A DNA stretch of 64,000 bases from Micromonospora pattaloongensis (GTDB lineage: Bacteria; Actinomycetota; Actinomycetes; Mycobacteriales; Micromonosporaceae). Shown here in pieces: positions 1-11,293 of the stretch; position 1 is the first letter of the stretch, and the number at the start of each line of letters is the position of its first letter. The notes beneath the pieces were generated by a model. That model was given only the letters and a program-made list of their open reading frames with translations, did not search any database and was not told the origin of the DNA. The position numbers and the translations under genes were made by a program. Location: contig NZ_FNPH01000010.1 in assembly GCF_900107255.1 (NCBI RefSeq), positions 1 through 64,000 of the forward strand. The letters run 5' to 3'.

Positions 1-163
1 AAGAACCATAAAGATCCAAGCCGGCCGGGGTATAAATCAATTTGGCACTGGCTTATCAAGCACCCTGTTGAGTTCTCAAAGAACAAACACACACCAACAA
101 GCGAACCACCAAGTGGAACACCCATCGGGGCTTTGTTTATTTCGCCCGGCACCGCCAGGCACT
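1..163 (-). other. 5' leader of an rRNA operon (16S gene beyond the left edge)
   Basis: Read on the minus strand, this is the leader of a ribosomal RNA precursor. It contains GTTCTTTGAGAAC (positions 72-84), followed by TCAACAGGGTGCTTG. This boxA-like antitermination and processing segment is characteristic of the region just upstream of 16S rRNA in actinobacteria. The 16S gene itself is not in the window. The leader would start about 7 bases after the -10 element at 170-175. The family resemblance is from memory of such leaders; no alignment was done. Confidence 0.75.
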
Positions 164-169
164 CCGACT

Positions 170-198
170 ACGTTACCCGGCCGCTTCCGCCATGTCAA
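170..198 (-). promoter_or_regulatory. Main rRNA promoter (P1-like), sigma-70/HrdB type
   Basis: The minus strand shows TTGACA (198 to 193), a 17-base spacer and TAACGT (175 to 170). This is a near-consensus housekeeping promoter pointing left towards the rRNA leader. The predicted transcription start is near 163. Confidence 0.8.
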
Positions 199-329
199 CC
201 CGGTATCCACCGGATTATCACGCTTTACACCACCGAGCCCCCCGAACACACACAGCAGCCACCCACCACGCGCACTCAAGGGATTTAGCAGGCCGGCCGC
301 TACCGCGTCCGTTCCCCCGCCGGGGTCAA

Positions 330-358
330 ACATTACCGACCCGGTTGGGCATCGCCAA
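330..358 (-). promoter_or_regulatory. Second upstream rRNA promoter candidate
   Basis: The minus strand has TTGGCG (358 to 353), 17 bases, then TAATGT (335 to 330). It lies about 160 bases upstream of the TTGACA promoter and has the same orientation. Tandem promoters are the rule for actinobacterial rRNA operons. The -35 is weaker than in the downstream promoter. Confidence 0.5.
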
Positions 359-423
359 ATCGCCGGACCTGTTCGCCAGGTCACTCCCGATCGGCGGCGC
401 CGCAGCGGGGCCGTATCGGATGT

Positions 424-691
424 AACCGCTTCCGAACCTGGGCCATTCCCGACCCGTCCGGCGAACCGGACGACCGGGAGTCGCCCTCGCCGGTAGTACA
501 ACCGGCTACCGCTCCGGGACATTCCCCCGCGAGATCGGATGTCACCGATCGTCTCCGGGAGCCTCAGCCCCGCCACCAGCACAACCACCGGGGCGCGCTG
601 GCGATTCCCCCTCCCGGCCCGGCCCGCGTCGCGGACCATCCGGGTTCGGGTGTCGCGAAGATGTAACCGCCCCCGCCGACCGGGGATTCCC
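424..691 (-). promoter_or_regulatory. Array of four GGGAAT-N18-GTT promoter-like elements upstream of the rRNA operon
   Basis: Four minus-strand copies of GGGAAT followed after exactly 18 bases by GTT lie at 424-450, 500-526, 583-609 and 665-691, spaced 76-83 bases apart. All four GGGAAT hexamers in this region have the GTT at the same distance, each inside GGTT(A/G)(C/T). GGGAAT-N18-GTT is the promoter format of the SigR/SigH/RpoE-like ECF sigma factors of actinobacteria. All point left towards the rRNA genes. The region 199-811 holds no credible gene. The sigma assignment is inferred from the motif alone. Confidence 0.6.
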
Positions 692-811
692 GGCGCGATC
701 GCGCGGACGGGCGGTGGCACGCCGGCGTCCGATCCTGCTGGTGGACGACGGGTCGGCGCTGTGGGGCGTACCCCGGAGGCGGTGCGGCGCGATCGGCCGC
801 AGCCGGCGCGA

Positions 812-1441
812 CTAGGGCGCGATGGTGGGTCGGCGCCGCGGCACGTGCCGGCGGTACTGGCTCACCGTCGGGTCACCGTCGAGCCAGAACCGCCACGGCC
901 GGTCGTGCGCGCCGGTCACCCCGACCCGCGGACCCGACACGATCTCGTCCGGCGGGACCGGCGTCGGCGCCGGCGTCAGCCGCACCGGCCCGTCGCCGAG
1001 CAGGTAGCGGCCGTATGCCGCGCCGTCCAGGCCGAGCGCCGCGCAGAGCCGCGCGGGACCACGCGCAAGATCTAAATCCCGGCGTACGGCGGTTCGCCGC
1101 GCCCGCGCGACCTCGAGGCCGTCGATCACCTCGCCGGCGCGCAGCAGCACCGCCGAGGCCTCCCCTTCGGGCCCGGTCACGACGTTCATGCACCAGTGCA
1201 TCCCGTACGTGAAGTACACGTAGGCGTATCCGGAGGGGCCGAACATGACGGCGTTGCGTGCCGTGCGGCCCCGATGGGCGTGCGAGGCGGGGTCCCCGGC
1301 GGTGCCGGCGTACGCCTCGACCTCGGTGATCCGCACCGTGACGCCGTTCGCGTCGAGGTGGCAGCCGAGCAGCCCGCGCGCGGCCGGCACGACCGGCCCG
1401 GCGAGCAGCTCGGCCAGCTCCGACGTCGCGTTGTCCGTCAT
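812..1441 (-). CDS. DNA-3-methyladenine glycosylase (AAG/MPG family)
   Basis: A 209-residue base-excision repair glycosylase that removes alkylated purines such as 3-methyladenine. The whole length matches the mammalian-type AAG/MPG fold. TEVEAY carries the catalytic glutamate (residue 42), and the [14 protein letters not shown] segment (69-82) forms the base-flipping pocket. ARGPARL is also conserved. The ATG at 1441 was chosen because homology starts there; an in-frame extension upstream is unlike the family. It is divergent from the dehydrogenase at 1662, with 220 bases between them for two promoters. Its stop lies just downstream (in rRNA orientation) of the rRNA promoter region. Family assignment is secure; substrate range is not visible. 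Confidence 0.88.
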   Translation of the reverse strand: MTDNATSELAELLAGPVVPAARGLLGCHLDANGVTVRITEVEAYAGTAGDPASHAHRGRTARNAVMFGPSGYAYVYFTYGMHWCMNVVTGPEGEASAVLLRAGEVIDGLEVARARRTAVRRDLDLARGPARLCAALGLDGAAYGRYLLGDGPVRLTPAPTPVPPDEIVSGPRVGVTGAHDRPWRFWLDGDPTVSQYRRHVPRRRPTIAP

Positions 1442-1661
1442 ACCGGAAAGCCGTTCTCCGTCATGCCGGCAAGCACAGCACACGGGTCCGGTACGCCGCA
1501 CGACGAGTCCGCGCCCGGCGGGCCGGCGCCGGCGCGGCCGGGCATCGATCAGCCCGCACCGCCGGCGATATCCAGGATCGCGCGATTGGCGCTGGCCCCG
1601 GCGCACTCCACCGGAGACGCTCGGTCCCGAACGATCCGACGTGCGTTCGGTGGGGGCGCGG

Positions 1662-2546
1662 GTGGACATTGGCTTCATCGGTCTCGGCGTCATGGGGCAG
1701 CCCATGGCCCTCAACCTGGCCCGCGCCACGTCGCTGATCGTGTGGAACCGCACCGCCGCCCGGAGCGAGGCGCTCCGCGCGGCCGGCGCCACCGTCGCGC
1801 CGAGCCCGACGGAGGTCCTCCGGCGGGCACGCGTCGTGTTCGTCATGCTCGCCGACGGCGCCGCGATCGACGCCACGCTGGCCCGCGGCACCGCGCGGTT
1901 CGCGCAGAACGTCGCGGGCCGCACGATCGTCCACATGGGTACGACCTCACCCGGCTACTCGCGACTGCTCGACGCCGACATCCGGGCGGCCGGTGGGAGC
2001 TACGTCGAGGCCCCGGTCTCCGGTTCCCGCAAGCCCGCCGAGGCCGGGCAACTGGTGGCGATGGTGGCGGGCGAGCCGGCCGCGACGGAGACCGTGCGCC
2101 CGCTGCTGCGACCCATGTGCCACGAGACGATCATCTGCGGACCGGTTCCGAACGCGCTGCTGATGAAGCTCGCGGTCAACCTGTTCCTGATCACGATGGT
2201 CACCGGGCTCGCCGAAGCCGTCCACTTCGCCGACCGGCACGGTCTGGACATGGGGCAGTTCCTGACGGTGCTCGACGCCGGGCCGATGGCGAGCAGCGTG
2301 TCGCGGGTGAAGGCGGTGAAACTCGTGGACCGCGACTTCGACGTACAGGCCTCGATCGCCAACGTCCTGGAGAACAACCGGCTCGTGGCCGAGGCCGCCC
2401 GCGCGGCCGGGCTGGCATCGCCGCTGCTCGACGTCTGCCACGCCCTGTACGGCGACACGCTGTCGCTCGGTCACGGCGAGGCCGACATGGTCGCGGTGCT
2501 CCGCGCGATCGAGGCCCGTTCCGACGCACCCCGACGATCACCCTGA
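1662..2546 (+). CDS. NAD(P)-dependent beta-hydroxyacid dehydrogenase (6PGDH/HIBADH family)
   Basis: A 294-residue protein of the 3-hydroxyisobutyrate / tartronate semialdehyde / glyoxylate reductase family. The N-terminal Rossmann motif is [13 protein letters not shown] (4-16). [13 protein letters not shown] occupies the substrate-binding loop. The catalytic lysine is K169 in MKLAVN, with the conserved Asn four residues later. The loop reads [10 protein letters not shown] where typical family members have SGGxxGAxxG, so the substrate is uncertain. The GTG at 1662 starts exactly at the Rossmann strand and follows a G-rich stretch; a GTG at 1641 is possible. It stands alone, with a strong inverted repeat after its stop. 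Confidence 0.82.
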   Translation: MDIGFIGLGVMGQPMALNLARATSLIVWNRTAARSEALRAAGATVAPSPTEVLRRARVVFVMLADGAAIDATLARGTARFAQNVAGRTIVHMGTTSPGYSRLLDADIRAAGGSYVEAPVSGSRKPAEAGQLVAMVAGEPAATETVRPLLRPMCHETIICGPVPNALLMKLAVNLFLITMVTGLAEAVHFADRHGLDMGQFLTVLDAGPMASSVSRVKAVKLVDRDFDVQASIANVLENNRLVAEAARAAGLASPLLDVCHALYGDTLSLGHGEADMVAVLRAIEARSDAPRRSP

Positions 2547-2567
2547 CCCCGGCCCCGGGCCGATCAT

Positions 2568-2641
2568 GATCCGCGTGATCAGGCGGTTCCTCTCACGGCA
2601 CGCCGACGACGCGCGCGAGTCGGTCCCTGATCACGCGGATC
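2568..2641. terminator. Inverted repeat between convergent genes (bidirectional terminator candidate)
   Basis: The arms GATCCGCGTGATCAGG (2568-2583) and its exact complement (2626-2641) form a 16-bp perfect stem around a 42-base spacer. It lies between the converging dehydrogenase gene and argH. There is no T-tract, as is usual for GC-rich actinobacterial terminators. It belongs to a set of TGATC-containing repeats in this window. Confidence 0.6.
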
Positions 2642-2649
2642 TTGAGGGG

Positions 2650-4113
2650 TTAGCGGGGGACGACTTGGGCGGCGGCCCAGGTGCGCCAGGTGGCCAGCTG
2701 ATCCGCGGCGGCGGCGAGTTGGTCGGCGACCGGGCCGGGGCCGGTCGAGCCGGGGGTGGTGCGGGCCGCCAGCGCGGAGCGCACCGAGAGGACGTCGCGC
2801 ACGCCGGGGTCGAGGTGCTCGCTGACCAGGCGCAGGTCCTCGTCCGAGACCTCGTCGAGCGCGCAGTCGCGGGCGACGCAGAGCGCGACCAGCCGTCCGG
2901 TCACCTCGTGCGCCTCGCGGAACGGCACGCCCTTGCGGACCAACCAGTCGGCAACCTCGGTGGCCAGGGTGTAGCCGACCGGGGCGGCCGCGGCGAGCCG
3001 GTCCACCCGGACCGTCATCGTGGAGATCATGCCGGCCAGCGCCGGCAGCAGCAGCTCCAGCGTGTCGACCGCGTCGAAGACCGGCTCCTTGTCCTCCTGC
3101 ATGTCCCGGTCGTACGTCAGCGGCAGGCCCTTGAGCATGGTCAGCACGGTGACCAGCCCGCCGACCAGCCGACCCGACTTGCCCCGCGCCAGCTCGGCGA
3201 TGTCGGCGTTCTTCTTCTGCGGCATGATCGACGACCCGGTGGCGAACGCGTCGTCGAGTTCGACCCAGCCGAACTCCTGCGACGTCCACATCACCACCTC
3301 CTCGCCGAGGCGGGACAGGTGCACCCCGGCCATCGCGGTGATGAACAGGAACTCCGCGACGAAGTCCCGGTCGGCGACGGCGTCCATCGAGTTGGCCGCC
3401 GGCGCGGTGAAGCCCAGCTCCTTGGCGACCCGGACCGGGTCGAGCGGCAGCGACGAGCCGGCGAGCGCACCCGCGCCGAGCGGCGAGATCGCGGTACGGG
3501 CGTCCCAGTCGCGCAGCCGGTCGAGGTCCCGCAGCAGCGGCTGGACGTGTGCCAGCAGCCAGTGCCCGAACGTGACCGGCTGGGCGTGCTGGACGTGGGT
3601 CATGCCGGGCGCCGGCGTCTCCACGTGCCGCGACGCCTGCTCGACCAGCGCCTCGGCGAGCTCGATCAGCCGGGCGGCCACGCCGCGGGCGTGGTCGCGC
3701 AGGTAGAGCCGCAGGTCGGTAGCGACCTGGTCGTTGCGGGAGCGCCCCGCGCGCAGCTTGCCGCCGAGCGTGCCGAGCCGCTCCAGCAGCCCCCGCTCCA
3801 GGGCGGTGTGCACGTCCTCGTCGTCGACGGTGGGGCGGAACGACCCGGAGGCGCAGGCCGCCTCCAGGTCGTCCAGCGCCGCCAGGATCCTGCCCAGCTC
3901 CTCGGCGTCGAGCAGGCCGGCGCGGGCCAGCACGCGGGCGTGCGCGCGCGACCCGGCCAGGTCGTACGGGGCGAGCCGCCAGTCGAACTGGACGCTGACC
4001 GACAGCCGGGCCAGCGCCTCGGCGGGTCCCCCGGCGAACCGGCCACCCCAGAGGCTGGTGCGGTTGGTCGCGGCGCTGTTCTCGGTCAAGCTCTTGTCGT
4101 CCACGTCGGCCAT
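2650..4113 (-). CDS. argH: Argininosuccinate lyase
   Basis: A 487-residue enzyme that splits argininosuccinate into arginine and fumarate, the last step of arginine synthesis. It is a cytosolic tetramer of the aspartase/fumarase superfamily. The signature loop GSSIMPQKKN is intact, and TSLWGGRFAGG is the usual N-terminal family segment. It is the last gene of the arg operon, 59 bases after argG. An AGGAAGGG ribosome site lies upstream; it fits the GTG at 4119 (six bases earlier) slightly better than the ATG at 4113. Length and motifs are normal. Confidence 0.96.
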   Translation of the reverse strand: MADVDDKSLTENSAATNRTSLWGGRFAGGPAEALARLSVSVQFDWRLAPYDLAGSRAHARVLARAGLLDAEELGRILAALDDLEAACASGSFRPTVDDEDVHTALERGLLERLGTLGGKLRAGRSRNDQVATDLRLYLRDHARGVAARLIELAEALVEQASRHVETPAPGMTHVQHAQPVTFGHWLLAHVQPLLRDLDRLRDWDARTAISPLGAGALAGSSLPLDPVRVAKELGFTAPAANSMDAVADRDFVAEFLFITAMAGVHLSRLGEEVVMWTSQEFGWVELDDAFATGSSIMPQKKNADIAELARGKSGRLVGGLVTVLTMLKGLPLTYDRDMQEDKEPVFDAVDTLELLLPALAGMISTMTVRVDRLAAAAPVGYTLATEVADWLVRKGVPFREAHEVTGRLVALCVARDCALDEVSDEDLRLVSEHLDPGVRDVLSVRSALAARTTPGSTGPGPVADQLAAAADQLATWRTWAAAQVVPR

Positions 4114-4172
4114 TCTCACTGAGAAGATCCCTTCCTGCGAGCGCGGGGCCACCGCCCCGCCCCGCTCCCCCG

Positions 4173-5381
4173 TCAGGACTGGTCGCCGAGGCGGGCGTCC
4201 CGCGCCGCCGCCATCCGGCTCGGCAGGCCCCACAGCTGCACGAAGCCCTTGGCCAGCGACTGGTCGAACGTGTCGCCGGTGTCGTAGGTGGCCATGTTGA
4301 AGTCGTACAGGCTGGCCTCGGAGCGCCGGCCGGTGACCACCGCACGGCCACCGTGCAGCGTCAGCCGCACCTCGCCGCTGACGTGCTGCTGCGTCTCGTC
4401 GATGAACGCGTCGAGCGCGGCCTTGAGCGGCGAGAACCACAGGCCGTCGTAGACCAGCTCGCCCCAGCGCTGGTCCACGCCCTTCTTGAACCGGGCCACG
4501 TCACGCTCGACGGTGACGTTCTCCAGCTCCTGGTGCGCGGTGATCAGCGCGATCGCGCCGGGCGCCTCGTACACCTCGCGGCTCTTGATGCCGACCAGCC
4601 GGTCCTCGACCATGTCCAGCCGGCCCACGCCCTGGGCCCCGGCCCGGCGGTTGAGCTCGGTCACGGCCTGCAGCGGCGTCACGGTCTCGCCGTCGATCGC
4701 GACCGGCACGCCGCGGTCGAAGGTGATCACGACCTCGTCGGCGTCGCGCGGCTCCGCCGGGTTGGACGTGTACGAGTAGAGGTCCTCGATCGGGGCGTTC
4801 CAGATGTCCTCGAGGAAGCCGGTCTCGACGGCGCGGCCCCACAGGTTCTGGTCGATGGAGTACGGCGACTTGTGGGTGACGTCGATCGGCAGCCCCTTCT
4901 CCTCGGCCAGCGCGATCGCCTTGTCACGGGTCCAGGCGAAGTCCCGGGCGGGCGCGATCACCTTCAGGTCGGGCGCGAGCGCGCCGATGCCGACCTCGAA
5001 CCGGACCTGGTCGTTGCCCTTGCCGGTGCAGCCGTGCGACACGACCGTGCCGCCGTACTTCTTGGCCGCGGCGACCAGGTGCTTGACGATCAGCGGGCGG
5101 CTCAGCGCCGACACCAGCGGGTAGCGGTCCATGTAGAGCGCGTTGGCGCGCATCGCCGGCAGGCAGAAGTCGGCGGCGAACTCGTCGCGCGCGTCGATCA
5201 CCTCGGACTCCACGGCGCCGCAGTCGAGCGCCCGCTGCCGGATGACGTTCATGTCCTCGCCACCCTGGCCCACGTCGACGGCGACGGCGATGACCTCGGC
5301 GCCGATCTGCTCGGCCAGGTAGGGAATGGCGACCGAGGTGTCGAGACCCCCCGAATACGCCAGTACGACCCGCTCAGTCAC
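4173..5381 (-). CDS. argG: Argininosuccinate synthase
   Basis: A 402-residue enzyme that condenses citrulline and aspartate using ATP. The PP-loop SGGLDTS (10-16) follows the N-terminal strand VVLAY. The long segment with [13 protein letters not shown] is typical of ArgG. It starts at GTG 5381, with AGGGAG nine bases upstream. It is separated from argR by 54 bases, the only sizeable gap in the arg operon besides argG-argH, so a second promoter is possible though none is obvious. Length is normal. Confidence 0.97.
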   Translation of the reverse strand: MTERVVLAYSGGLDTSVAIPYLAEQIGAEVIAVAVDVGQGGEDMNVIRQRALDCGAVESEVIDARDEFAADFCLPAMRANALYMDRYPLVSALSRPLIVKHLVAAAKKYGGTVVSHGCTGKGNDQVRFEVGIGALAPDLKVIAPARDFAWTRDKAIALAEEKGLPIDVTHKSPYSIDQNLWGRAVETGFLEDIWNAPIEDLYSYTSNPAEPRDADEVVITFDRGVPVAIDGETVTPLQAVTELNRRAGAQGVGRLDMVEDRLVGIKSREVYEAPGAIALITAHQELENVTVERDVARFKKGVDQRWGELVYDGLWFSPLKAALDAFIDETQQHVSGEVRLTLHGGRAVVTGRRSEASLYDFNMATYDTGDTFDQSLAKGFVQLWGLPSRMAAARDARLGDQS

Positions 5382-5435
5382 GATGTATTACTCCCTTCCG
5401 GATTGTCTTGTTCATGGAAAACGTCTCAGTTGCGG

Positions 5436-8060
<2,625 letters not shown>

Positions 8061-8064
<4 letters not shown>

Positions 8065-8963
8065 GACCCGCTCACCACCATCGTGCCGAACCCTTCCGAC
8101 GTGAAGACTTCCAACAGCGTCGAGTGCGCCACCCGGCCGTCGACCACGTGCGCCGCCGGCACCCCGCCGCGCACCGCCCGCAGGCAGGCCTCCATCTTCG
8201 GCACCATCCCCGACTCCAACGTCGGCAGCAGCTCGGCCAGCTCATCGGTGGTGATCTGGGAGACCAGGCTGGAGGTGTCGGGCCAGTTCGCGTACAGCCC
8301 GGGCACGTCGGTGAGCACCACCAGCTTGCGGGCCCCGAGCGCGACGGCCAGCGCCGCGGCGGCGGTGTCGGCGTTCAGGTTGTGCAGCACCCCGTCGGCG
8401 TCCGGCGCCACCGTCGAGATCACGGGGATCCGGCCGGCGTCGATCAGGTCGGAGACCGCCGAGGGGTTGACCGTGTCCACGTCGCCGACCTGGCCGACGT
8501 CGACCGGCTCGCCGTCGACGTACGCCGGGCGGCGCACCGCGGTGAACAGCTGCGCGTCCTCGCCGGAGAGCCCCACCGCGTACGGGCCGTGCTCGTTGAT
8601 CAGCCCGACCAGCTCGCGGCCGACCTGCCCGACCAGCACCATCCGCACGACGTCCATCGCCTCCGGCGTGGTGACCCGCAGCCCGCCCTTGAACTCGCTC
8701 TCGATGCCGAGCCGGCCGAGCATCTTCGAGATCTGCGGCCCGCCGCCGTGCACCACGACCGGCTTGAGGCCGGCGTAGCGCAGGAAGACCATGTCCGAGG
8801 CGAACGCCCGCTGCAGCTCGGGGTCGATCATCGCGTTGCCGCCGTACTTGACGACGACGGTGGCACCGCGGAACCGGGCCAGCCAGGGCAGCGCCTCGAT
8901 CAGGGTGGCCGCCTTCGCCTGCGCCACGGTCAGGTCGCGGGTCAGCCCGCTGGGCGCGCTCAT
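8061..8963 (-). CDS. argB: Acetylglutamate kinase
   Basis: A 300-residue amino-acid kinase that phosphorylates N-acetylglutamate and is often the arginine-inhibited step. [10 protein letters not shown] (ATP site) and [10 protein letters not shown] (substrate glycine loop) are present. The N-terminal helix [18 protein letters not shown] resembles the arginine-sensitive hexameric enzymes, so feedback inhibition is plausible. ATG 8963 overlaps the argJ stop (ATGA). Confidence 0.96.
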
Positions 8964-10132
8964 GTCGAGTACGCCGAGTTCTCGTGGACGTACGCGTGTG
9001 ACAGGTCGTTGGTCCAGATCGTGGCCGCGGCGTCGCCGGCGTGCAGGTTCACCCGGATGGCCACGTCCCGCCCGGACAGGTCGACCTTCGCGCGGTCCTC
9101 GGCGGCCGCGCCGCCGCGGCACACCCAGACGCCGTTGACGGCCACGTCGATCGCGTCCGGCTCGAACGCGGCGGCGGTGGTGCCGACCGCGGCGAGAATG
9201 CGTCCCCAGTTCGGGTCGTTGCCGAACAGCGCCGTCTTGACCAGGTTGTTGCGCGCCACGGACCGCCCGGCCTCCACCGCGTCGGCCTCGCTGGCCGCGC
9301 CGACCACCTCGACGGCGATCTGCTTGGTGGCGCCCTCGGCGTCGGCGACCAGCTGCTGCGCCAGGTCGTGGGCGGCGGCGGTGACCGCCGCGGTCAGCTC
9401 CTGCTGGGTCGGCTCGATGCCGGAGGCGCCGCTGGCCAGCAGCAGGACCGTGTCGTTGGTCGACATGCAGCCGTCGGAGTCGACCCGGTCGAAGGTCAGC
9501 CGGCACGCCTCGCGCAGCGCGGCGTCGAGCGCCTCGGAGCCGGCGACCGCGTCGGTGGTGAGCACGCAGAGCATGGTGGCCAGCGCGGGCGCGAGCATGC
9601 CCGCGCCCTTGGCCATGCCGCCGACGCTCCAGCCGGCGCCGGCCACCACCGTGGTCTTCGGCCGGGTGTCGGTCGTCATGATCGCCTCGGCGGCCGCCGG
9701 GCCACCATCGCGGGACAGCCCCCGCACCGCCGACCGCACCCCCGGCAGCAGCTTCTCCATCGGCAGCCGCTCGCCGATCAGGCCGGTCGAGCAGACCGCG
9801 ACGTCACCGGCGCCGACGAGCAGCCGGGGGTTGGCCGCGCTGAGCGTCGCCGCGGCGTGCTCGGCGGTGGCGTGGGTGTCCTGGAAGCCCAGCGGTCCGG
9901 TGCAGGCGTTGGCGCCGCCGGAGTTGAGCACCACGGCGCGGACGATGCCGGCGCGCAGCACCTGCTGGCTCCAGAGCACGGGTGCGGCCTTGACGCGGTT
10001 GGCGGTGAAGACGCCGGCCGCGGTCGCGTCCGGGCCGTCGTTGACGACCAGCGCGACGTCGGGCGCGCCGCTGCTCTTGAGGCCGGCGGCGACGCCCGCC
10101 GCCCGGAACCCCTTCGGGGCGGTGACACTCAC
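8960..10132 (-). CDS. argJ: Ornithine acetyltransferase / amino-acid acetyltransferase
   Basis: A 390-residue ArgJ that transfers the acetyl group from acetylornithine to glutamate, making the pathway cyclic. The self-cleavage motif is [17 protein letters not shown]; cleavage before the Thr of ATML gives alpha and beta chains. The first codon is taken as GTG 10132, which overlaps the argC stop (GTGA). No argA gene is seen here. Whether this copy is bifunctional cannot be read from sequence. Confidence 0.96.
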   Translation of the reverse strand: MSVTAPKGFRAAGVAAGLKSSGAPDVALVVNDGPDATAAGVFTANRVKAAPVLWSQQVLRAGIVRAVVLNSGGANACTGPLGFQDTHATAEHAAATLSAANPRLLVGAGDVAVCSTGLIGERLPMEKLLPGVRSAVRGLSRDGGPAAAEAIMTTDTRPKTTVVAGAGWSVGGMAKGAGMLAPALATMLCVLTTDAVAGSEALDAALREACRLTFDRVDSDGCMSTNDTVLLLASGASGIEPTQQELTAAVTAAAHDLAQQLVADAEGATKQIAVEVVGAASEADAVEAGRSVARNNLVKTALFGNDPNWGRILAAVGTTAAAFEPDAIDVAVNGVWVCRGGAAAEDRAKVDLSGRDVAIRVNLHAGDAAATIWTNDLSHAYVHENSAYST

Positions 10133-11139
10133 GGGGCGACTCCGTAGACAGACAAACCAGTAGTTTCGGGCAAACCAAGCATAATGTTGGCGCACTGCAC
10201 GGCCTGCCCCGCGGCGCCCTTGCCGAGGTTGTCGATCGCGCTGACCACGATCACCCGGCCCGAGTCGACGTCGGTGGCGACCTGCAGGTGGCAGGCGTTG
10301 GAGCCGAGGGTGGCGGCGGTGTGCGGCCACGCCCCCTCCGGCAGCACGTGCACGAAGGGCGCGTCCGCGTACGCCCCGGTCAGCGCCGCCCGCGCGGCGT
10401 CGGCGGGGGCCGACCCGGTCGGCCGCGCCGTGACCGTGGCCAGGATGCCGCGCGGCATCGGCGCCAGCACCGGGGTGAACGACAGCGTCGCCGCCCCGCT
10501 CGCCTGCTTGATCTCCGGCACGTGCTGGTGCGCCCCGACCTTGTACGGCGACAGGTCCCCCATCACCTCGCTGCCGAGCAGGTTCACCTTCGGCGACCTG
10601 CCGGCGCCCGAGGTGCCGGAGGCGGCCACGACCACCACGTCGTCGGGCTCGACCACGCCGGCGGCGATCAACGGCGCCAGCGCCAGGATCGTCGCGACCG
10701 CGTAGCAGCCGGTGGCGGCGACCCGCTGCGCACCGGCGATCGCCGCGCGCTGGCCGGGCAGCTCCGGCAGGCCGTACGTCCAGGCGCCGGCGTGCGCGCC
10801 GCCGTAGTAGCGCGTCCAGGCATCGGCGTCGCGCAGCCGGTGGTCCGCGCCGAGGTCGACGACCTTGGTGCCGGCCGGCAACGCGGCGGCCAGCGCCGCC
10901 GACTCGCCGTGCGGCAGCGCCAGGAAGACCAGATCCGCGTCGGCGAACGCGGCCGGCTCGGTCGCGCCGAGCACCAGGTCCAGCCCGACGAGCTGCGGGT
11001 GGACGGCGGCGACGGGCGCGCCGGCCCGGCTGTGCGCGGTGGCCGCGACGAGGTCCAGCTCGGGGTGCCCGGCGATCAGACGCAGCAGCTCGCCCCCGGC
11101 GTACCCACTCGCCCCTGCCACCGCGACTCGGATCCCCAT
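10129..11139 (-). CDS. argC: N-acetyl-gamma-glutamyl-phosphate reductase
   Basis: A 336-residue NADPH-dependent reductase and the first gene of the arg operon. The Rossmann motif GASGYAGGELLRL is N-terminal, and the catalytic cysteine lies in ATGCYAVATIL. ATG 11139 has GGAGG five bases upstream; an in-frame GTG at 11145 overlaps that ribosome site and is less likely. Promoter and ARG boxes lie just upstream. Confidence 0.96.
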   Translation of the reverse strand: MGIRVAVAGASGYAGGELLRLIAGHPELDLVAATAHSRAGAPVAAVHPQLVGLDLVLGATEPAAFADADLVFLALPHGESAALAAALPAGTKVVDLGADHRLRDADAWTRYYGGAHAGAWTYGLPELPGQRAAIAGAQRVAATGCYAVATILALAPLIAAGVVEPDDVVVVAASGTSGAGRSPKVNLLGSEVMGDLSPYKVGAHQHVPEIKQASGAATLSFTPVLAPMPRGILATVTARPTGSAPADAARAALTGAYADAPFVHVLPEGAWPHTAATLGSNACHLQVATDVDSGRVIVVSAIDNLGKGAAGQAVQCANIMLGLPETTGLSVYGVAP

Positions 11140-11166
11140 ACGCACCTCCGTATTGCTATGCAGGCA

Positions 11167-11195
11167 ACGGTATCAGGATGCGAGGGCGGCTGCAA
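11167..11195 (-). promoter_or_regulatory. argC operon promoter
   Basis: The minus strand has TTGCAG (11195 to 11190), 17 bases, then TACCGT (11172 to 11167). The predicted start is near 11160, about 20 bases before the argC ATG. The ARG-box palindrome abuts the -35 from upstream. Confidence 0.65.
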
Positions 11196-11198
11196 GGT

Positions 11199-11216
11199 CA
11201 TGCACGCTGCTGCATG
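11199..11216 (-). promoter_or_regulatory. ARG box (ArgR operator) upstream of argC
   Basis: CATGCA-CGCTGC-TGCATG is a perfect 18-bp palindrome with the (C/A)TGCAT half-site typical of ArgR operators. Overlapping or adjacent partial copies occur on both sides: TGCAT...GCATA at 11211-11226, and TGCAA/TGCAT half-sites towards the promoter and at 11157-11162. ArgR from position 5436 would occlude the -35. This is pattern recognition; no matrix score was computed. Confidence 0.7.
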
Positions 11217-11230
11217 GCGACGCATATGAC

Positions 11231-11274
11231 GACGGGCCCCGTCCCACGGCGCGCGGCAGCGGGAGGGGCCCGTC
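11231..11274 (-). terminator. Terminator candidate after pheT
   Basis: GACGGGCCCC (11231-11240) is complementary to GGGGCCCGTC (11265-11274), with a 24-base spacer. It begins 20 bases after the pheT stop and separates pheST from the arg operon. Confidence 0.6.
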
Positions 11275-11293
11275 GATCAGGGCGGAGAGACCG

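Noticed and set aside
538-547. TCGGATGT(A/C)ACCG-like repeats at 416-428, 535-547 and the related 660-669 as a separate ~120-base periodic element
   Set aside because: Two of the three copies overlap the GTT part of the GGGAAT-N18-GTT elements. The four-copy promoter format explains more of the region than this looser repeat.
68-720. Open frames on both strands in the rRNA upstream region
   Set aside because: Pro/Arg-rich translations without homology. The region is better explained by tandem promoters and the rRNA leader.
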